Notes under the pieces: model-generated
Seen by the model: only the letters and a program-made list of their open reading frames with translations
Told to the model about the DNA's origin: nothing
Database searches by the model: none
Assembly: GCF_910592395.1 (NCBI RefSeq)
Contig: NC_088313.1
Coordinates: 10,372,150-10,413,336, forward strand
Length of the DNA stretch: 41,187 nt
Source of the DNA: Lineus longissimus
Lineage: Eukaryota > Nemertea > Pilidiophora > Heteronemertea > Lineidae
Reading direction: 5' to 3'
Position numbers and translations under genes: made by a program
Part shown: positions 1-11,478 of the stretch, in pieces
Layout of the letters: the number at the start of each line of letters is the position of its first letter
How positions within the stretch are numbered: position 1 is the first letter of the stretch

Positions 1-204
1 ATGGTCATGGTCATGGTCATCTTCATGGTCATGGTCATCTTCATGGTCATGGTCATGGTCATGGTCATCTTCATGGTCATGGTCATGGTCATGGTCGTGG
101 TCATGGTCCTGGTCATGGTCCTGGTCATGGTCATCTTCATGGTCATGGTCATGGTCATGGTCATCTTCATGGTCAAGATCATCGTCATGGTCATGGTCAT
201 GGTT
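1..204. repeat. Array segment left of triplet block 1
   Basis: Runs of A are broken by B hexamers, with GTGGTC at 97 and two CTGGTC hexamers at 109 and 121 that I do not see elsewhere. It ends in a degraded K-like stretch: AAGATC at 175, C, two A, then ATGGTT. It has no counterpart before the second triplet block, so a duplication breakpoint lies at 204/205. Confidence 0.9.
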
Positions 205-780
205 ATCGTCATCATCATTATCGTCATCATCGTCGTCATTGTCGTCGTCATATTTATTGTCATCGTCATCATCAACATCATCATCATCATCATCGTCATG
301 ATCATGATCATGATCATCATCTTTATCATGATCATCATGATCATGATCATCATGATCATCATCCTCACCGTCTTCGTCATGGTCATCGTCATGGTCATGG
401 TCATCGTCATTGTCATCTTTATCGTCATCGTCATCATCAACATCATCATTATCGACATGATCATCATCATGATCATCATCATCATCATCATCTTCATCAT
501 CATCCTCACCGTCATCATCATCGTCATTGTCATCATAATCATCATCATCATCGTCATGATCATCATCATCATCATCGTTATCATGATCATGATCATCGTC
601 ATCGTCATCGTCATCATCATCGTCATCTTTATCGTCATCGTCATCGTCATCGTCATCATCATCGTGATCATCGTCATCGTCATCGTCATCGACGTCCTCA
701 CCGTCATCGTCATCGTCGCTGTCGTGATCATCATCGTCGCGGTCGTGATCATCATCGTCGTCATCGTTATCATGATCGTC
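205..780. repeat. ATC/GTC triplet block, copy 1 (576 bp)
   Basis: Here the period is three rather than six. ATC and GTC triplets mix with ATG, ATT, TTT, TTC, GTG and rare CTC, ACC, AAC, GAC, GCT and GCG. It is the most diverse sequence in the window and the only CpG-dense one, through frequent ATCGTC steps. T at the middle position of each triplet is almost invariant. The last 36 bp (745-780) are a J element with GTGATC in place of ATGATC. It is colinear with 28501-29076 without gaps; by eye I find differences at 381 (G versus T) and 399 (G versus C). It could be an older satellite domain or the ancestral sequence the hexamer array grew from. No stop codon or gene-like structure distinguishes it. 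Confidence 0.95.
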
Positions 781-1548
781 ATGGTCATGGTCATGGTCAT
801 GGTCATGGTCATGGTCATGGTCATGGTCATGGTCATTGTCATCTTCATGGTCATGGTCATGGTCATGGTCATGGTCATCTTCATCTTCATGGTCATGGTC
901 ATGGTCATGGTCATGGTCATGGTCATCTTCATGGTCATGGTCATGGTCATCTTCATGGTCATGGTCATGGTCATGGTCATGGTCATGGTCATGGTCATGG
1001 TCATGGTCATGGTCATGGTCATGGTCATGGTCATGGTCATCTTGATGGTCATGATCATCGTCATGGTCATGGTCATCTTCATGGTCATGGTCATGGTCAT
1101 GGTCATGGTCATCTTCATCTTCATGGTCATGGTCATGGTCATGGTCATGGTCATCTTCATGGTCATGGTCATGGTCATCTTCATGGTCATCTTCATCTTC
1201 ATGGTCATGGTCATGGTCATCTTCATGGTCATGGTCATGGTCATCTTCATGGTCATGGTCATGGTCATGGTCATGGTCATGGTCATGGTCATGGTCATGG
1301 TCATGGTCATGGTCATGGTCATGGTCATGGTCATGGTCATGGTCATGGTCATGGTCATGGTCATCTTCATGGTCATGGTCATGGTCATGGTCATCTTCAT
1401 GGTCATGATCATCGTCATGGTCATGGTCATGGTCATCGTCATGGTCATGGTCATGGTCATGGTCATCTTCATGGTCATGGTCATGGTCATCGTCATGGTC
1501 ATGGTCATGGTCATGATCATCATCGTCGTCATTGTTATCATGATCGTC
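781..1548. repeat. Tile of 768 bp following triplet block 1
   Basis: Nine A hexamers, ATTGTC, then B A5 BB A6, a long run of A, L at 1039, and a K position (from 1393) that lacks both AAGGTC and ATGGTT. There is no P module. It ends with a J of the ATTGTT type. Its counterpart 28296 bp downstream (29077-29844) differs by a few substitutions, including a B-to-C change at 29407 and a restored ATGGTT. Confidence 0.95.
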
Positions 1549-2280
1549 ATGGTCATGGTCATGGTCATGGTCATGGTCATGGTCATTGTCATCTTCATGG
1601 TCATGGTCATGGTCATGGTCATGGTCATCTTCATCTTCATGGTCATGGTCATGGTCATGGTCATGGTCATGGTCGTGGTCATGGTCGTGGTCATGGTCAT
1701 CGTCATGGTGTTGGTCATGGTCATCTTCATGGTCATGGTCATTGTCATCTTCATGGTCATGGTCATGGTCATGGTCATGGTCATCTTCATCTTTATGGTC
1801 ATGGTCATGGTCATGGTCATGGTCATGGTCGTGGTCATGGTCGTGGTCATGGTCATCTTCATGGTCATGGTCATGGTCATGGTCGTGGTCATGGTCGTGG
1901 TCATGGTCATGGTCAATGTCATGGTCATCTTCATGGTCATGGTCATGGTCATCTTCATCTTCATGGTCATGGTCATGGTCATGGTCATCTTCATGGTCAT
2001 GGTCATGGTCATGGTCATGGTCATGGTCATGGTCATGGTCATGGTCATGGTCATGGTCATCTTCATGGTCATGGTCATGGTCATGGTCATGGTCATGGTC
2101 ATGGTCATCTTCATGGTCATCATCGTGGTCATCTTCATGGTCATGGTCATGGTCATGGTCATGGTCATGGTCATGGTCATGGTCATCTTCATCTTCATGG
2201 TCATGGTCATGGTCATGGTCATCTTCATGGTCATGGTCATGGTCATGATCATCATCGTCGTCATCGTTATCATGATCGTC
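1549..2280. repeat. Tile of 732 bp with P and rare hexamers
   Basis: Carries P near 1705, a second ATTGTC at 1741, ATCTTT at 1789, GTGGTC hexamers at 1831 and 1843, and AATGTC at 1915. It ends in a J of the ATCGTT type. The counterpart is 29845-30576, where the 1831 GTGGTC is ATGGTC. A partial copy of its middle is embedded at about 27067-27440, recognised by the same ATTGTC, ATCTTT and AATGTC order. Confidence 0.95.
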
Positions 2281-2742
2281 ATGGTCATGGTCATGGTCAT
2301 GGTCATGGTCATGGTCATGGTCATGGTCATGGTCATCTTCATGGTCATGGTCATGGTCATGGTCATGGTCATCTTCATCTTCATGGTCATGGTCATGGTC
2401 ATGGTCATGGTCATGGTCATCTTCATGGTCATGGTCATGGTCATCTTGATGGTCATGATCATCGTCATGGTCATGGTCATCTTCATGGTCATGGTCATGG
2501 TCATGGTCATGGTCATCTTCATCTTCATGGTCATGGTCATGGTCATGGTCATGGTCATCTTCATGGTCATGGTCATGGTCATGGTCATCTTCAAGGTCAT
2601 GATCATCGTCATGGTCATGGTCATGGTTATCGTCATGGTCATGGTCATGGTCATGGTCATCTTCATGGTCATGGTCATGGTCATCGTCATGGTCATGGTC
2701 ATGGTCATGATCATCATCGTCGTCATTGTTATCATGATCGTC
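2281..2742. repeat. 462-bp tile (L plus K type), copy 1
   Basis: Runs from an ATCGTT-type J to an ATTGTT-type J. Contains L at 2443 and K with TCAAGGTCA at 2591. The ATTGTC that normally follows the A run has reverted to ATGGTC. There are eight tiles of exactly this length in the window. Confidence 0.95.
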
Positions 2743-3162
2743 ATGGTCATGGTCATGGTCATGGTCATGGTCATGGTCATTGTCATCTTCATGGTCATGG
2801 TCATGGTCATGGTCATGGTCATCTTCATCTTCATGGTCATGGTCATGGTCATGGTCATGGTCATGGTCGTGGTCATGGTCGTGGTCATGGTCATCGTCAT
2901 GGTGTTGGTCATGGTCATCTTCATGGTCATGGTCATGGTCATCTTCATCTTCATGGTCATGGTCATGGTCATGGTCATCTTCATGGTCATGGTCATGGTC
3001 ATGGTCATCTTCATGGTCATGATCATCGTCATGGTCATGGTCATGGTTATCGTCATGGTCATGGTCATGGTCATGGTCATCTTCATGGTCATGGTCATGG
3101 TCATCGTCATGGTCATGGTCATGGTCATGATCATCATCGTCGTCATTGTTATCATGATCGTC
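2743..3162. repeat. Tile of 420 bp with P and a K position
   Basis: Short tile: ATTGTC, BB, P near 2899, a second BB, then a K position that reads ATGGTC instead of AAGGTC, and an ATTGTT-type J. The counterpart 31039-31458 has AAGGTC intact (31307) but a damaged P. Tile 17989-18420 is the same design plus 12 bp. Confidence 0.95.
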
Positions 3163-3930
3163 ATGGTCATGGTCATGGTCATGGTCATGGTCATGGTCAT
3201 TGTCATCTTCATGGTCATGGTCATGGTCATGGTCATGGTCATCTTCATCTTCATGGTCATGGTCATGGTCATGGTCATGGTCATGGTCGTGGTCATGGTC
3301 GTGGTCATGGTCATCGTCATGGTGTTGGTCATGGTCATCTTCATGGTCATGGTCATGGTCATCTTCATCTTCATGGTCATGGTCATGGTCATGGTCATCT
3401 TCATGGTCATGGTCATGGTCATGGTCATGGTCATGGTCATGGTCATGGTCATGGTCATGGTCATCTTCATGGTCATGGTCATGGTCATGGTCATGGTCAT
3501 GGTCATGGTCATCTTCATGGTCATCATCGTGGTCATCTTCATGGTCATGGTCATGGTCATGGTCATGGTCATGGTCATGGTCATGGTCATCTTCATCTTC
3601 ATGGTCATGGTCATGGTCATGGTCATCTTCATGGTCATGGTCATGGTCATGGTCATGGTCATGGTCATGGTCATGGTCATGGTCATGGTCATCTTCATGG
3701 TCATGGTCATGGTCATGGTCATGGTCATGGTCATGGTCATCTTCATGGTCATCATCATGGTCATCTTCATGGTCATGGTCATGGTCATGGTCATGGTCAT
3801 GGTCATGGTCATGGTCATGGTCATGGTCATGGTCATCTTCATCTTCATGGTCATGGTCATGGTCATGGTCATCGTCATGGTCATGGTCATGGTCATGATC
3901 ATCATCGTCGTCATTGTTATCATGATCGTC
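3163..3930. repeat. Tile of 768 bp with 228-bp sub-repeats
   Basis: P near 3319, then BB-led sub-repeats starting at 3361 and 3589 (228 bp apart) and a longer step to the BB at 3835. Each sub-repeat holds BB A4 B A10 B A7 B A ATCATC GTGGTC B and a run of A. It has C in place of the final B before the closing A3 and J. Counterparts: 31459-32226 and, with 30 extra bases, 23413-24210. Confidence 0.95.
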
Positions 3931-4992
3931 ATGGTCATGGTCATGGTCATGGTCATGGTCATGGTCATTGTCATCTTCATGGTCATGGTCATGGTCATGG
4001 TCATGGTCATCTTCATCTTCATGGTCATGGTCATGGTCATGGTCATGGTCATGGTCGTGGTCATGGTCGTGGTCATGGTCATCGTCATGGTGTTGGTCAT
4101 GGTCATCTTCATGGTCATGGTCATGGTCATCTTCATCTTCATGGTCATGGTCATGGTCATGGTCATCTTCATGGTCATGGTCATGGTCATGGTCATGGTC
4201 ATGGTCATGGTCATGGTCATGGTCATGGTCATGGTCATCTTCATGGTCATGGTCATGGTCATGGTCATGGTCATGGTCATGGTCATCTTCATGGTCATCA
4301 TCGTGGTCATCTTCATGGTCATGGTCATGGTCATGGTCATGGTCATGGTCATGGTCATGGTCATCTTCATGGTCATCATCGTGGTCATCTTCATGGTCAT
4401 GGTCATGGTCATGGTCATGGTCATGATCATCTTCATGGTCATGGTCATGGTCATGGTCATGGTCATGGTCATGGTCATGGTCATGGTCATGGTCATCTTG
4501 ATGGTCATGGTCATCGTCATGGTCATGGTCATCTTCATGGTCATGGTCATGGTCATGGTCATGGTCATCTTCATCTTCATGGTCATGGTCATGGTCATGG
4601 TCATGGTCATCTTCATGGTCATGGTCATGGTCATCTTCATGGTCATCTTCATCTTCATGGTCATGGTCATGGTCATCTTCATGGTCATGGTCATGGTCAT
4701 CTTCATGGTCATCTTCATGGTCATGGTCATGGTCATGGTCATGGTCATGGTCATGGTCATGGTCATGGTCATGGTCATGGTCATGGTCATGGTCATGGTC
4801 ATGGTCATCTTCATGGTCATGGTCATGGTCATGGTCATCTTCAAGGTCATGATCATCGTCATGGTCATGGTCATGGTTATCGTCATGGTCATGGTCATGG
4901 TCATGGTCATCTTCATGGTCATGGTCATGGTCATCGTCATGGTCATGGTCATGGTCATGATCATCATCGTCGTCATTGTTATCATGATCGTC
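3931..4992. repeat. 1062-bp tile, copy 1
   Basis: Full-length representative: ATTGTC, BB, P, one 228-bp-type sub-repeat, D, a ten-hexamer A run, L, a B-rich section, a long A run, K (TCAAGGTCA at 4841) and J. One hexamer is added in the first long A run and one is missing later, so length is unchanged. L has lost its D hexamer (4501-4512 reads ATGGTCATGGTC). Confidence 0.95.
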
Positions 4993-5538
4993 ATGGTCAT
5001 GGTCATGGTCATGGTCATGGTCATGGTCATTGTCATCTTCATGGTCATGGTCATGGTCATGGTCATGGTCATCTTCATCTTCATGGTCATGGTCATGGTC
5101 ATGGTCATGGTCATGGTCGTGGTCATGGTCGTGGTCATGGTCATCGTCATGGTGTTGGTCATGGTCATCTTCATGGTCATGGTCATGGTCATCTTCATCT
5201 TCATGGTCATGGTCATGGTCATGGTCATCTTCATGGTCATGGTCATGGTCATGGTCATGGTCATGGTCATGGTCATGGTCATGGTCATGGTCATGGTCAT
5301 GGTCATGGTCATGGTCATCTTCATGGTCATGGTCATGGTCATGGTCATGGTCATGGTCATGGTCATCTTCATGGTCATCATCGTGGTCATCTTCATGGTC
5401 ATGGTCATGGTCATGGTCATGGTCATGGTCATGGTCATGGTCATCTTCATCTTCATGGTCATGGTCATGGTCATGGTCATGTTCATGGTCATGGTCATGG
5501 TCATGATCATCATCGTCGTCATCGTTATCATGATCGTC
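4993..5538. repeat. Tile of 546 bp, copy 1
   Basis: Begins like the 1062-bp tile but passes straight to an ATCGTT-type J with no L or K. One A run is extended by three hexamers or more. A private ATGTTC replaces ATCTTC at 5479. Counterparts are 33283-33828 and 36367-36912. Confidence 0.95.
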
Positions 5539-6438
5539 ATGGTCATGGTCATGGTCATGGTCATGGTCATTGTCATCTTCATGGTCATGGTCATGGTCAT
5601 GGTCATGGTCATCTTCATCTTCATGGTCATGGTCATGGTCATGGTCATGGTCATGGTCATGGTCGTGGTCATGGTCATGGTCATGGTCATGGTCATGGTC
5701 ATCTTCATCTTCATGGTCATGGTCATGGTCATGGTCATGGTCATATTCATGGTCGTGGTCATGGTCGTGGTCATGGTCATCGTCATGGTCACGGTCATGG
5801 TCATCTTCATGGTCATGGTCATGGTCATGGTCATGGTCATCTTCATCTTCATGGTCATGGTCATGGTCATGGTCATGGTCATGGTCATCTTCATGGTCAT
5901 GGTCATGGTCATGGTCATGGTCATGGTCATGGTCATGGTCATGGTCATGGTCATGGTCATGGTCATGGTCATGGTCATGGTCATCTTGATGGTCATGATC
6001 ATCGTCATGGTCATGGTCATCTTCATGGTCATGGTCATGGTCATCGTCATGGTCATGGTCATGGTCATCTTCATCTTCATGGTCATGGTCATGGTCATGG
6101 TCATGGTCATCTTCATGGTCATGGTCATGGTCATCTTCATGGTCATCTTCATCTTCATGGTCATGGTCATGGTCATCTTCATGGTCATGGTCATGGTCAT
6201 GGTCATGGTCATGGTCATGGTCATGGTCATGGTCATGGTCATGGTCATGGTCATCTTCATGGTCATGGTCATGGTCATGGTCATCTTCATGGTCATGATC
6301 ATCGTCATGGTCATGGTCATGGTCATCGTCATGGTCATGGTCATGGTCATGGTCATCTTCATGGTCATGGTCATGGTCATCGTCATGGTCATGGTCATGG
6401 TCATGATCATCATCGTCGTCATTGTTATCATGATCGTC
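5539..6438. repeat. Tile of 900 bp with Q
   Basis: Starts after an ATCGTT-type J. Carries ATATTC followed by GTGGTC (from 5743) and ACGGTC near 5791, then L near 5983, a B-rich section and a K position lacking AAGGTC (about 6289). The upstream ATATTC seen 90 bp earlier in the sister tiles has reverted to ATGGTC here. Counterparts: 33829-34716 (12 bp shorter) and 36913-37812. Confidence 0.95.
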
Positions 6439-9024
6439 ATGGTCATGGTCATGGTCATGGTCATGGTCATGGTCATTGTCATCTTCATGGTCATGGTCAT
6501 GGTCATGGTCATGGTCATCTTCATCTTCATGGTCATGGTCATGGTCATGGTCATGGTCATGGTCGTGGTCATGGTCGTGGTCATGGTCATCGTCATGGTG
6601 TTGGTCATGGTCATCTTCATGGTCATGGTCATGGTCATCTTCATCTTCATGGTCATGGTCATGGTCATGGTCATCTTCATGGTCATGGTCATGGTCATGG
6701 TCATGGTCATGGTCATGGTCATGGTCATGGTCATGGTCATCTTCATGGTCATGGTCATGGTCATGGTCATGGTCATGGTCATGGTCATCTTCATGGTCAT
6801 CATCGTGGTCATCTTCATGGTCATGGTCATGGTCATGGTCATGGTCATGGTCATGGTCATCTTCATCTTCATGGTCATGGTCATGGTCATGGTCATCTTC
6901 ATGGTCATGGTCATGGTCATGGTCATGGTCATGGTCATGGTCATGGTCATGGTCATGGTCATCTTCATGGTCATGGTCATGGTCATGGTCATGGTCATGG
7001 TCATGGTCATCTTCATGGTCATCATCGTGGTCATCTTCATGGTCATGGTCATGGTCATGGTCATGGTCATGGTCATGGTCATGGTCATCTTCATCTTCAT
7101 GGTCATGGTCATGGTCATGGTCATCTTCATGGTCATGGTCATGGTCATGGTCATCTTCATCTTCATGGTCATGGTCATGGTCATGGTCATGGTCATCTTC
7201 ATGGTCATGGTCATGGTCATGGTCATGGTCATGGTCATGGTCATCTTCATCTTCATGGTCATGGTCATGGTCATGGTCATGGTCATATTCATGGTCGTGG
7301 TCATGGTCGTGGTCATGGTCATCGTCATGGTCACGGTCATGGTCATCTTCATGGTCATGGTCATGGTCATGGTCATGGTCATCTTCATCTTCATGGTCAT
7401 GGTCATGGTCATGGTCATGGTCATGGTCATCTTCATGGTCATGGTCATGGTCATCTTCATGGTCATGGTCATGGTCATGGTCATGGTCATGGTCATGGTC
7501 ATGGTCATGGTCATGGTCATGGTCATCTTGATGGTCATGATCATCGTCATGGTCATGGTCATCTTTATGGTCATGGTCATGGTCATCGTCATGGTCATGG
7601 TCATGGTCATCTTCATCTTCATGGTCATGGTCATGGTCATGGTCATGGTCATCTTCATGGTCATGGTCATGGTCATCTTCATGGTCATCTTCATCTTCAT
7701 GGTCATGGTCATGGTCATCTTCATGGTCATGGTCATGGTCATCTTCATGGTCATGGTCATGGTCATGGTCATCTTCATGGTCATGGTCATGGTCATGGTC
7801 ATGGTCATCTTCATCTTCATGGTCATGGTCATGGTCATGGTCATGGTCATGGTCGTGGTCATGGTCGTGGTCATGGTCATCGTCATGGTGTTGGTCATGG
7901 TCATCTTCATGGTCATGGTCATGGTCATCTTCATCTTCATGGTCATGGTCATGGTCATGGTCATCTTCATGGTCATGGTCATGGTCATGGTCATGGTCAT
8001 GGTCATGGTCATGGTCATGGTCATGGTCATCTTCATGGTCATGGTCATGGTCATGGTCATGGTCATGGTCATGGTCATCTTCATGGTCATCATCGTGGTC
8101 ATCTTCATGGTCTTGGTCATGGTCATGGTCATGGTCATGGTCATGGTCATGGTCATCTTCATGGTCATCATCGTGGTCATCTTCATGGTCATGGTCATGG
8201 TCATGGTCATGGTCATGATCATCTTCATGGTCATGGTCATGGTCATGGTCATGGTCATGGTCATGGTCATGGTCATGGTCATGGTCATCTTGATGGTCAT
8301 GATCATCGTCATGGTCATGGTCATCTTCATGGTCATGGTCATGGTCATGGTCATGGTCATGGTCATCTTCATCTTCATGGTCATGGTCATGGTCATGGTC
8401 ATGGTCATCTTCATGGTCATGGTCATGGTCATCTTCATGGTCATCTTCATCTTCATGGTCATGGTCATGGTCATCTTCATGGTCATGGTCATGGTCATCG
8501 TCATGGTCATCTTCATGGTCATGGTCATGGTCATGGTCATGGTCATGGTCATGGTCATGGTCATGGTCATGGTCATGGTCATGGTCATGGTCATGGTCAT
8601 GGTCATTGTCATCTTCATGGTCATGGTCATGGTCATGGTCATGGTCATCTTCATCTTCATGGTCATGGTCATGGTCATGGTCATGGTCATGGTCGTGGTC
8701 ATGGTCGTGGTCATGGTCATCGTCATGGTGTTGGTCATGGTCATCTTCATGGTCATGGTCATGGTCATCTTCATCTTCATGGTCATGGTCATGGTCATGG
8801 TCATCTTCATGGTCATGGTCATGGTCATGGTCATGGTCATGGTCATGGTCATCTTCATGGTCATCATCGTGGTCATCTTCATGGTCATGGTCATGGTCAT
8901 GGTCATGGTCATGGTCATGGTCATGGTCATCTTCATCTTCATGGTCATGGTCATGGTCATGGTCATCTTCATGGTCATGGTCATGGTCATGATCATCATC
9001 GTCGTCATCGTTATCATGATCGTC
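6439..9024. repeat. Composite tile of 2586 bp, copy 1
   Basis: Long tile without internal J. In order: P near 6595, two 228-bp-type sub-repeats, Q with ACGGTC near 7333, L near 7525, ATCTTT at 7561, a second P near 7885, L near 8287, ATTGTC at 8605, a third P near 8725, then an ATCGTT-type J. It looks like several tiles fused with loss of their J elements. The same structure recurs at 37813-40398, and its first part at 25273-26580. Confidence 0.95.
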
Positions 9025-9486
9025 ATGGTCATGGTCATGGTCATGGTCATGGTCATGGTCATGGTCATGGTCATTGTCATCTTCATGGTCATGGTCATGG
9101 TCATGGTCATGGTCATCTTCATCTTCATGGTCATGGTCATGGTCATGGTCATGGTCATGGTCATCTTCATGGTCATGGTCATGGTCATCTTGATGGTCAT
9201 GATCATCGTCATGGTCATGGTCATCTTCATGGTCATGGTCATGGTCATGGTCATGGTCATCTTCATCTTCATGGTCATGGTCATGGTCATGGTCATGGTC
9301 ATCTTCATGGTCATGGTCATGGTCATGGTCATCTTCAAGGTCATGATCATCGTCATGGTCATGGTCATGGTTATCGTCATGGTCATGGTCATGGTCATGG
9401 TCATCTTCATGGTCATGGTCATGGTCATCGTCATGGTCATGGTCATGGTCATGATCATCATCGTCGTCATTGTTATCATGATCGTC
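9025..9486. repeat. 462-bp tile, opens a 2454-bp HOR
   Basis: Eight A, ATTGTC, BB, L near 9187, BB, K with TCAAGGTCA at 9335, then J. It is the first element of a 462+1062+930 bp HOR that spans 9025-11478. Confidence 0.95.
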
Positions 9487-10548
9487 ATGGTCATGGTCAT
9501 GGTCATGGTCATGGTCATGGTCATTGTCATCTTCATGGTCATGGTCATGGTCATGGTCATGGTCATCTTCATCTTCATGGTCATGGTCATGGTCATGGTC
9601 ATGGTCATGGTCGTGGTCATGGTCGTGGTCATGGTCATCGTCATGGTGTTGGTCATGGTCATCTTCATGGTCATGGTCATGGTCATCTTCATCTTCATGG
9701 TCATGGTCATGGTCATGGTCATCTTCATGGTCATGGTCATGGTCATGGTCATGGTCATGGTCATGGTCATGGTCATGGTCATGGTCATCTTCATGGTCAT
9801 GGTCATGGTCATGGTCATGGTCATGGTCATGGTCATCTTCATGGTCATCATCGTGGTCATCTTCATGGTCATGGTCATGGTCATGGTCATGGTCATGGTC
9901 ATGGTCATGGTCATCTTCATGGTCATCATCGTGGTCATCTTCATGGTCATGGTCATGGTCATGGTCATGGTCATGATCATCTTCATGGTCATGGTCATGG
10001 TCATGGTCATGGTCATGGTCATGGTCATGGTCATGGTCATGGTCATCTTGATGGTCATGATCATCGTCATGGTCATGGTCATCTTCATGGTCATGGTCAT
10101 GGTCATGGTCATGGTCATCTTCATCTTCATGGTCATGGTCATGGTCATGGTCATGGTCATCTTCATGGTCATGGTCATGGTCATCTTCATGGTCATCTTC
10201 ATCTTCATGGTCATGGTCATGGTCATCTTCATGGTCATGGTCATGGTCATCTTCATGGTCATCTTCATGGTCATGGTCATGGTCATGGTCATGGTCATGG
10301 TCATGGTCATGGTCATGGTCATGGTCATGGTCATGGTCATGGTCATGGTCATGGTCATGGTCATCTTCATGGTCATGGTCATGGTCATGGTCATCTTCAA
10401 GGTCATGATCATCGTCATGGTCATGGTCATGGTTATCGTCATGGTCATGGTCATGGTCATGGTCATCTTCATGGTCATGGTCATGGTCATCGTCATGGTC
10501 ATGGTCATGGTCATGATCATCATCGTCGTCATTGTTATCATGATCGTC
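9487..10548. repeat. 1062-bp tile, canonical
   Basis: Order read from the sequence: A6 ATTGTC B A5 BB A6, P with two GTGGTC, B A3 BB A4 B A10 B A7 B A ATCATC GTGGTC B A8, B A ATCATC GTGGTC B A5 D B A10, L, B-rich section, long A run, B A4, K (TCAAGGTCA at 10397), J. Its first 327 bases are repeated at the window end (40861-41187). Confidence 0.95.
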
Positions 10549-11478
10549 ATGGTCATGGTCATGGTCATGGTCATGGTCATGGTCATTGTCATCTTCATGG
10601 TCATGGTCATGGTCATGGTCATGGTCATCTTCATCTTCATGGTCATGGTCATGGTCATGGTCATGGTCATGGTCGTGGTCATGGTCGTGGTCATGGTCAT
10701 CGTCATGGTGTTGGTCATGGTCATCTTCATGGTCATGGTCATGGTCATCTTCATCTTCATGGTCATGGTCATGGTCATGGTCATCTTCATGGTCATGGTC
10801 ATGGTCATGGTCATGGTCATGGTCATGGTCATGGTCATGGTCATGGTCATCTTCATGGTCATGGTCATGGTCATGGTCATGGTCATGGTCATGGTCATCT
10901 TCATGGTCATCATCGTGGTCATCTTCATGGTCATGGTCATGGTCATGGTCATGGTCATGGTCATGGTCATGGTCATCTTCATCTTCATGGTCATGGTCAT
11001 GGTCATGGTCATCTTCATGGTCATGGTCATGGTCATGGTCATGGTCATGGTCATGGTCATGGTCATGGTCATGGTCATCTTCATGGTCATGGTCATGGTC
11101 ATGGTCATGGTCATGGTCATGGTCATCTTCATGGTCATCATCGTGGTCATCTTCATGGTCATGGTCATGGTCATGGTCATGGTCATGGTCATGGTCATGG
11201 TCATCTTCATGGTCATCATCGTGGTCATCTTCATGGTCATGGTCATGGTCATGGTCATGGTCATGATCATCTTCATGGTCATGGTCATGGTCATGGTCAT
11301 GGTCATCTTCATGGTCATCATCGTGGTCATCTTCATGGTCATGGTCATGGTCATGGTCATGGTCATGGTCATGGTCATGGTCATCTTCATCTTCATGGTC
11401 ATGGTCATGGTCATGGTCATCTTCATGGTCATGGTCATGGTCATGATCATCATCGTCGTCATCGTTATCATGATCGTC
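10549..11478. repeat. 930-bp tile with duplicated 228-bp sub-repeat
   Basis: Opens like the 1062-bp tile, then carries two full 228-bp sub-repeats (10747-10974 and 10975-11202) plus a truncated third. It closes with BB A4 B A3 and an ATCGTT-type J without L or K. It completes the first clear 2454-bp HOR. Confidence 0.95.

Larger units (their letters stand above)
205..9813. repeat. Long-range repeat, left copy
   Basis: Triplet block 1 and the following tiles match 28501-41187. The offset is 28296 bp up to about 4200, then 28290 and 28278 bp, and 31374 bp for the last part because of a 3084-bp insertion in the right copy. Divergence seen by eye is a few substitutions per several kb plus whole-hexamer length changes. 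Confidence 0.92.
9025..11478. repeat. 2454-bp higher-order repeat, reference copy
   Basis: Made of tiles 462+1062+930 bp, bounded on both sides by ATCGTT-type J elements (409 hexamers). Related copies: 14017-16464 (2448 bp), 16465-19350 (2886 bp, with an inserted 432-bp tile), 11479-14016 (2538 bp, with a fused and a truncated tile) and 19351-22170 (hybrid end). Confidence 0.92.

Noticed and set aside
205-780. Transposon or unique insertion in the array (triplet block)
   Set aside because: No terminal repeats, target-site duplications or coding content. Composition and triplet pattern grade into the array, and its right edge is the J element.
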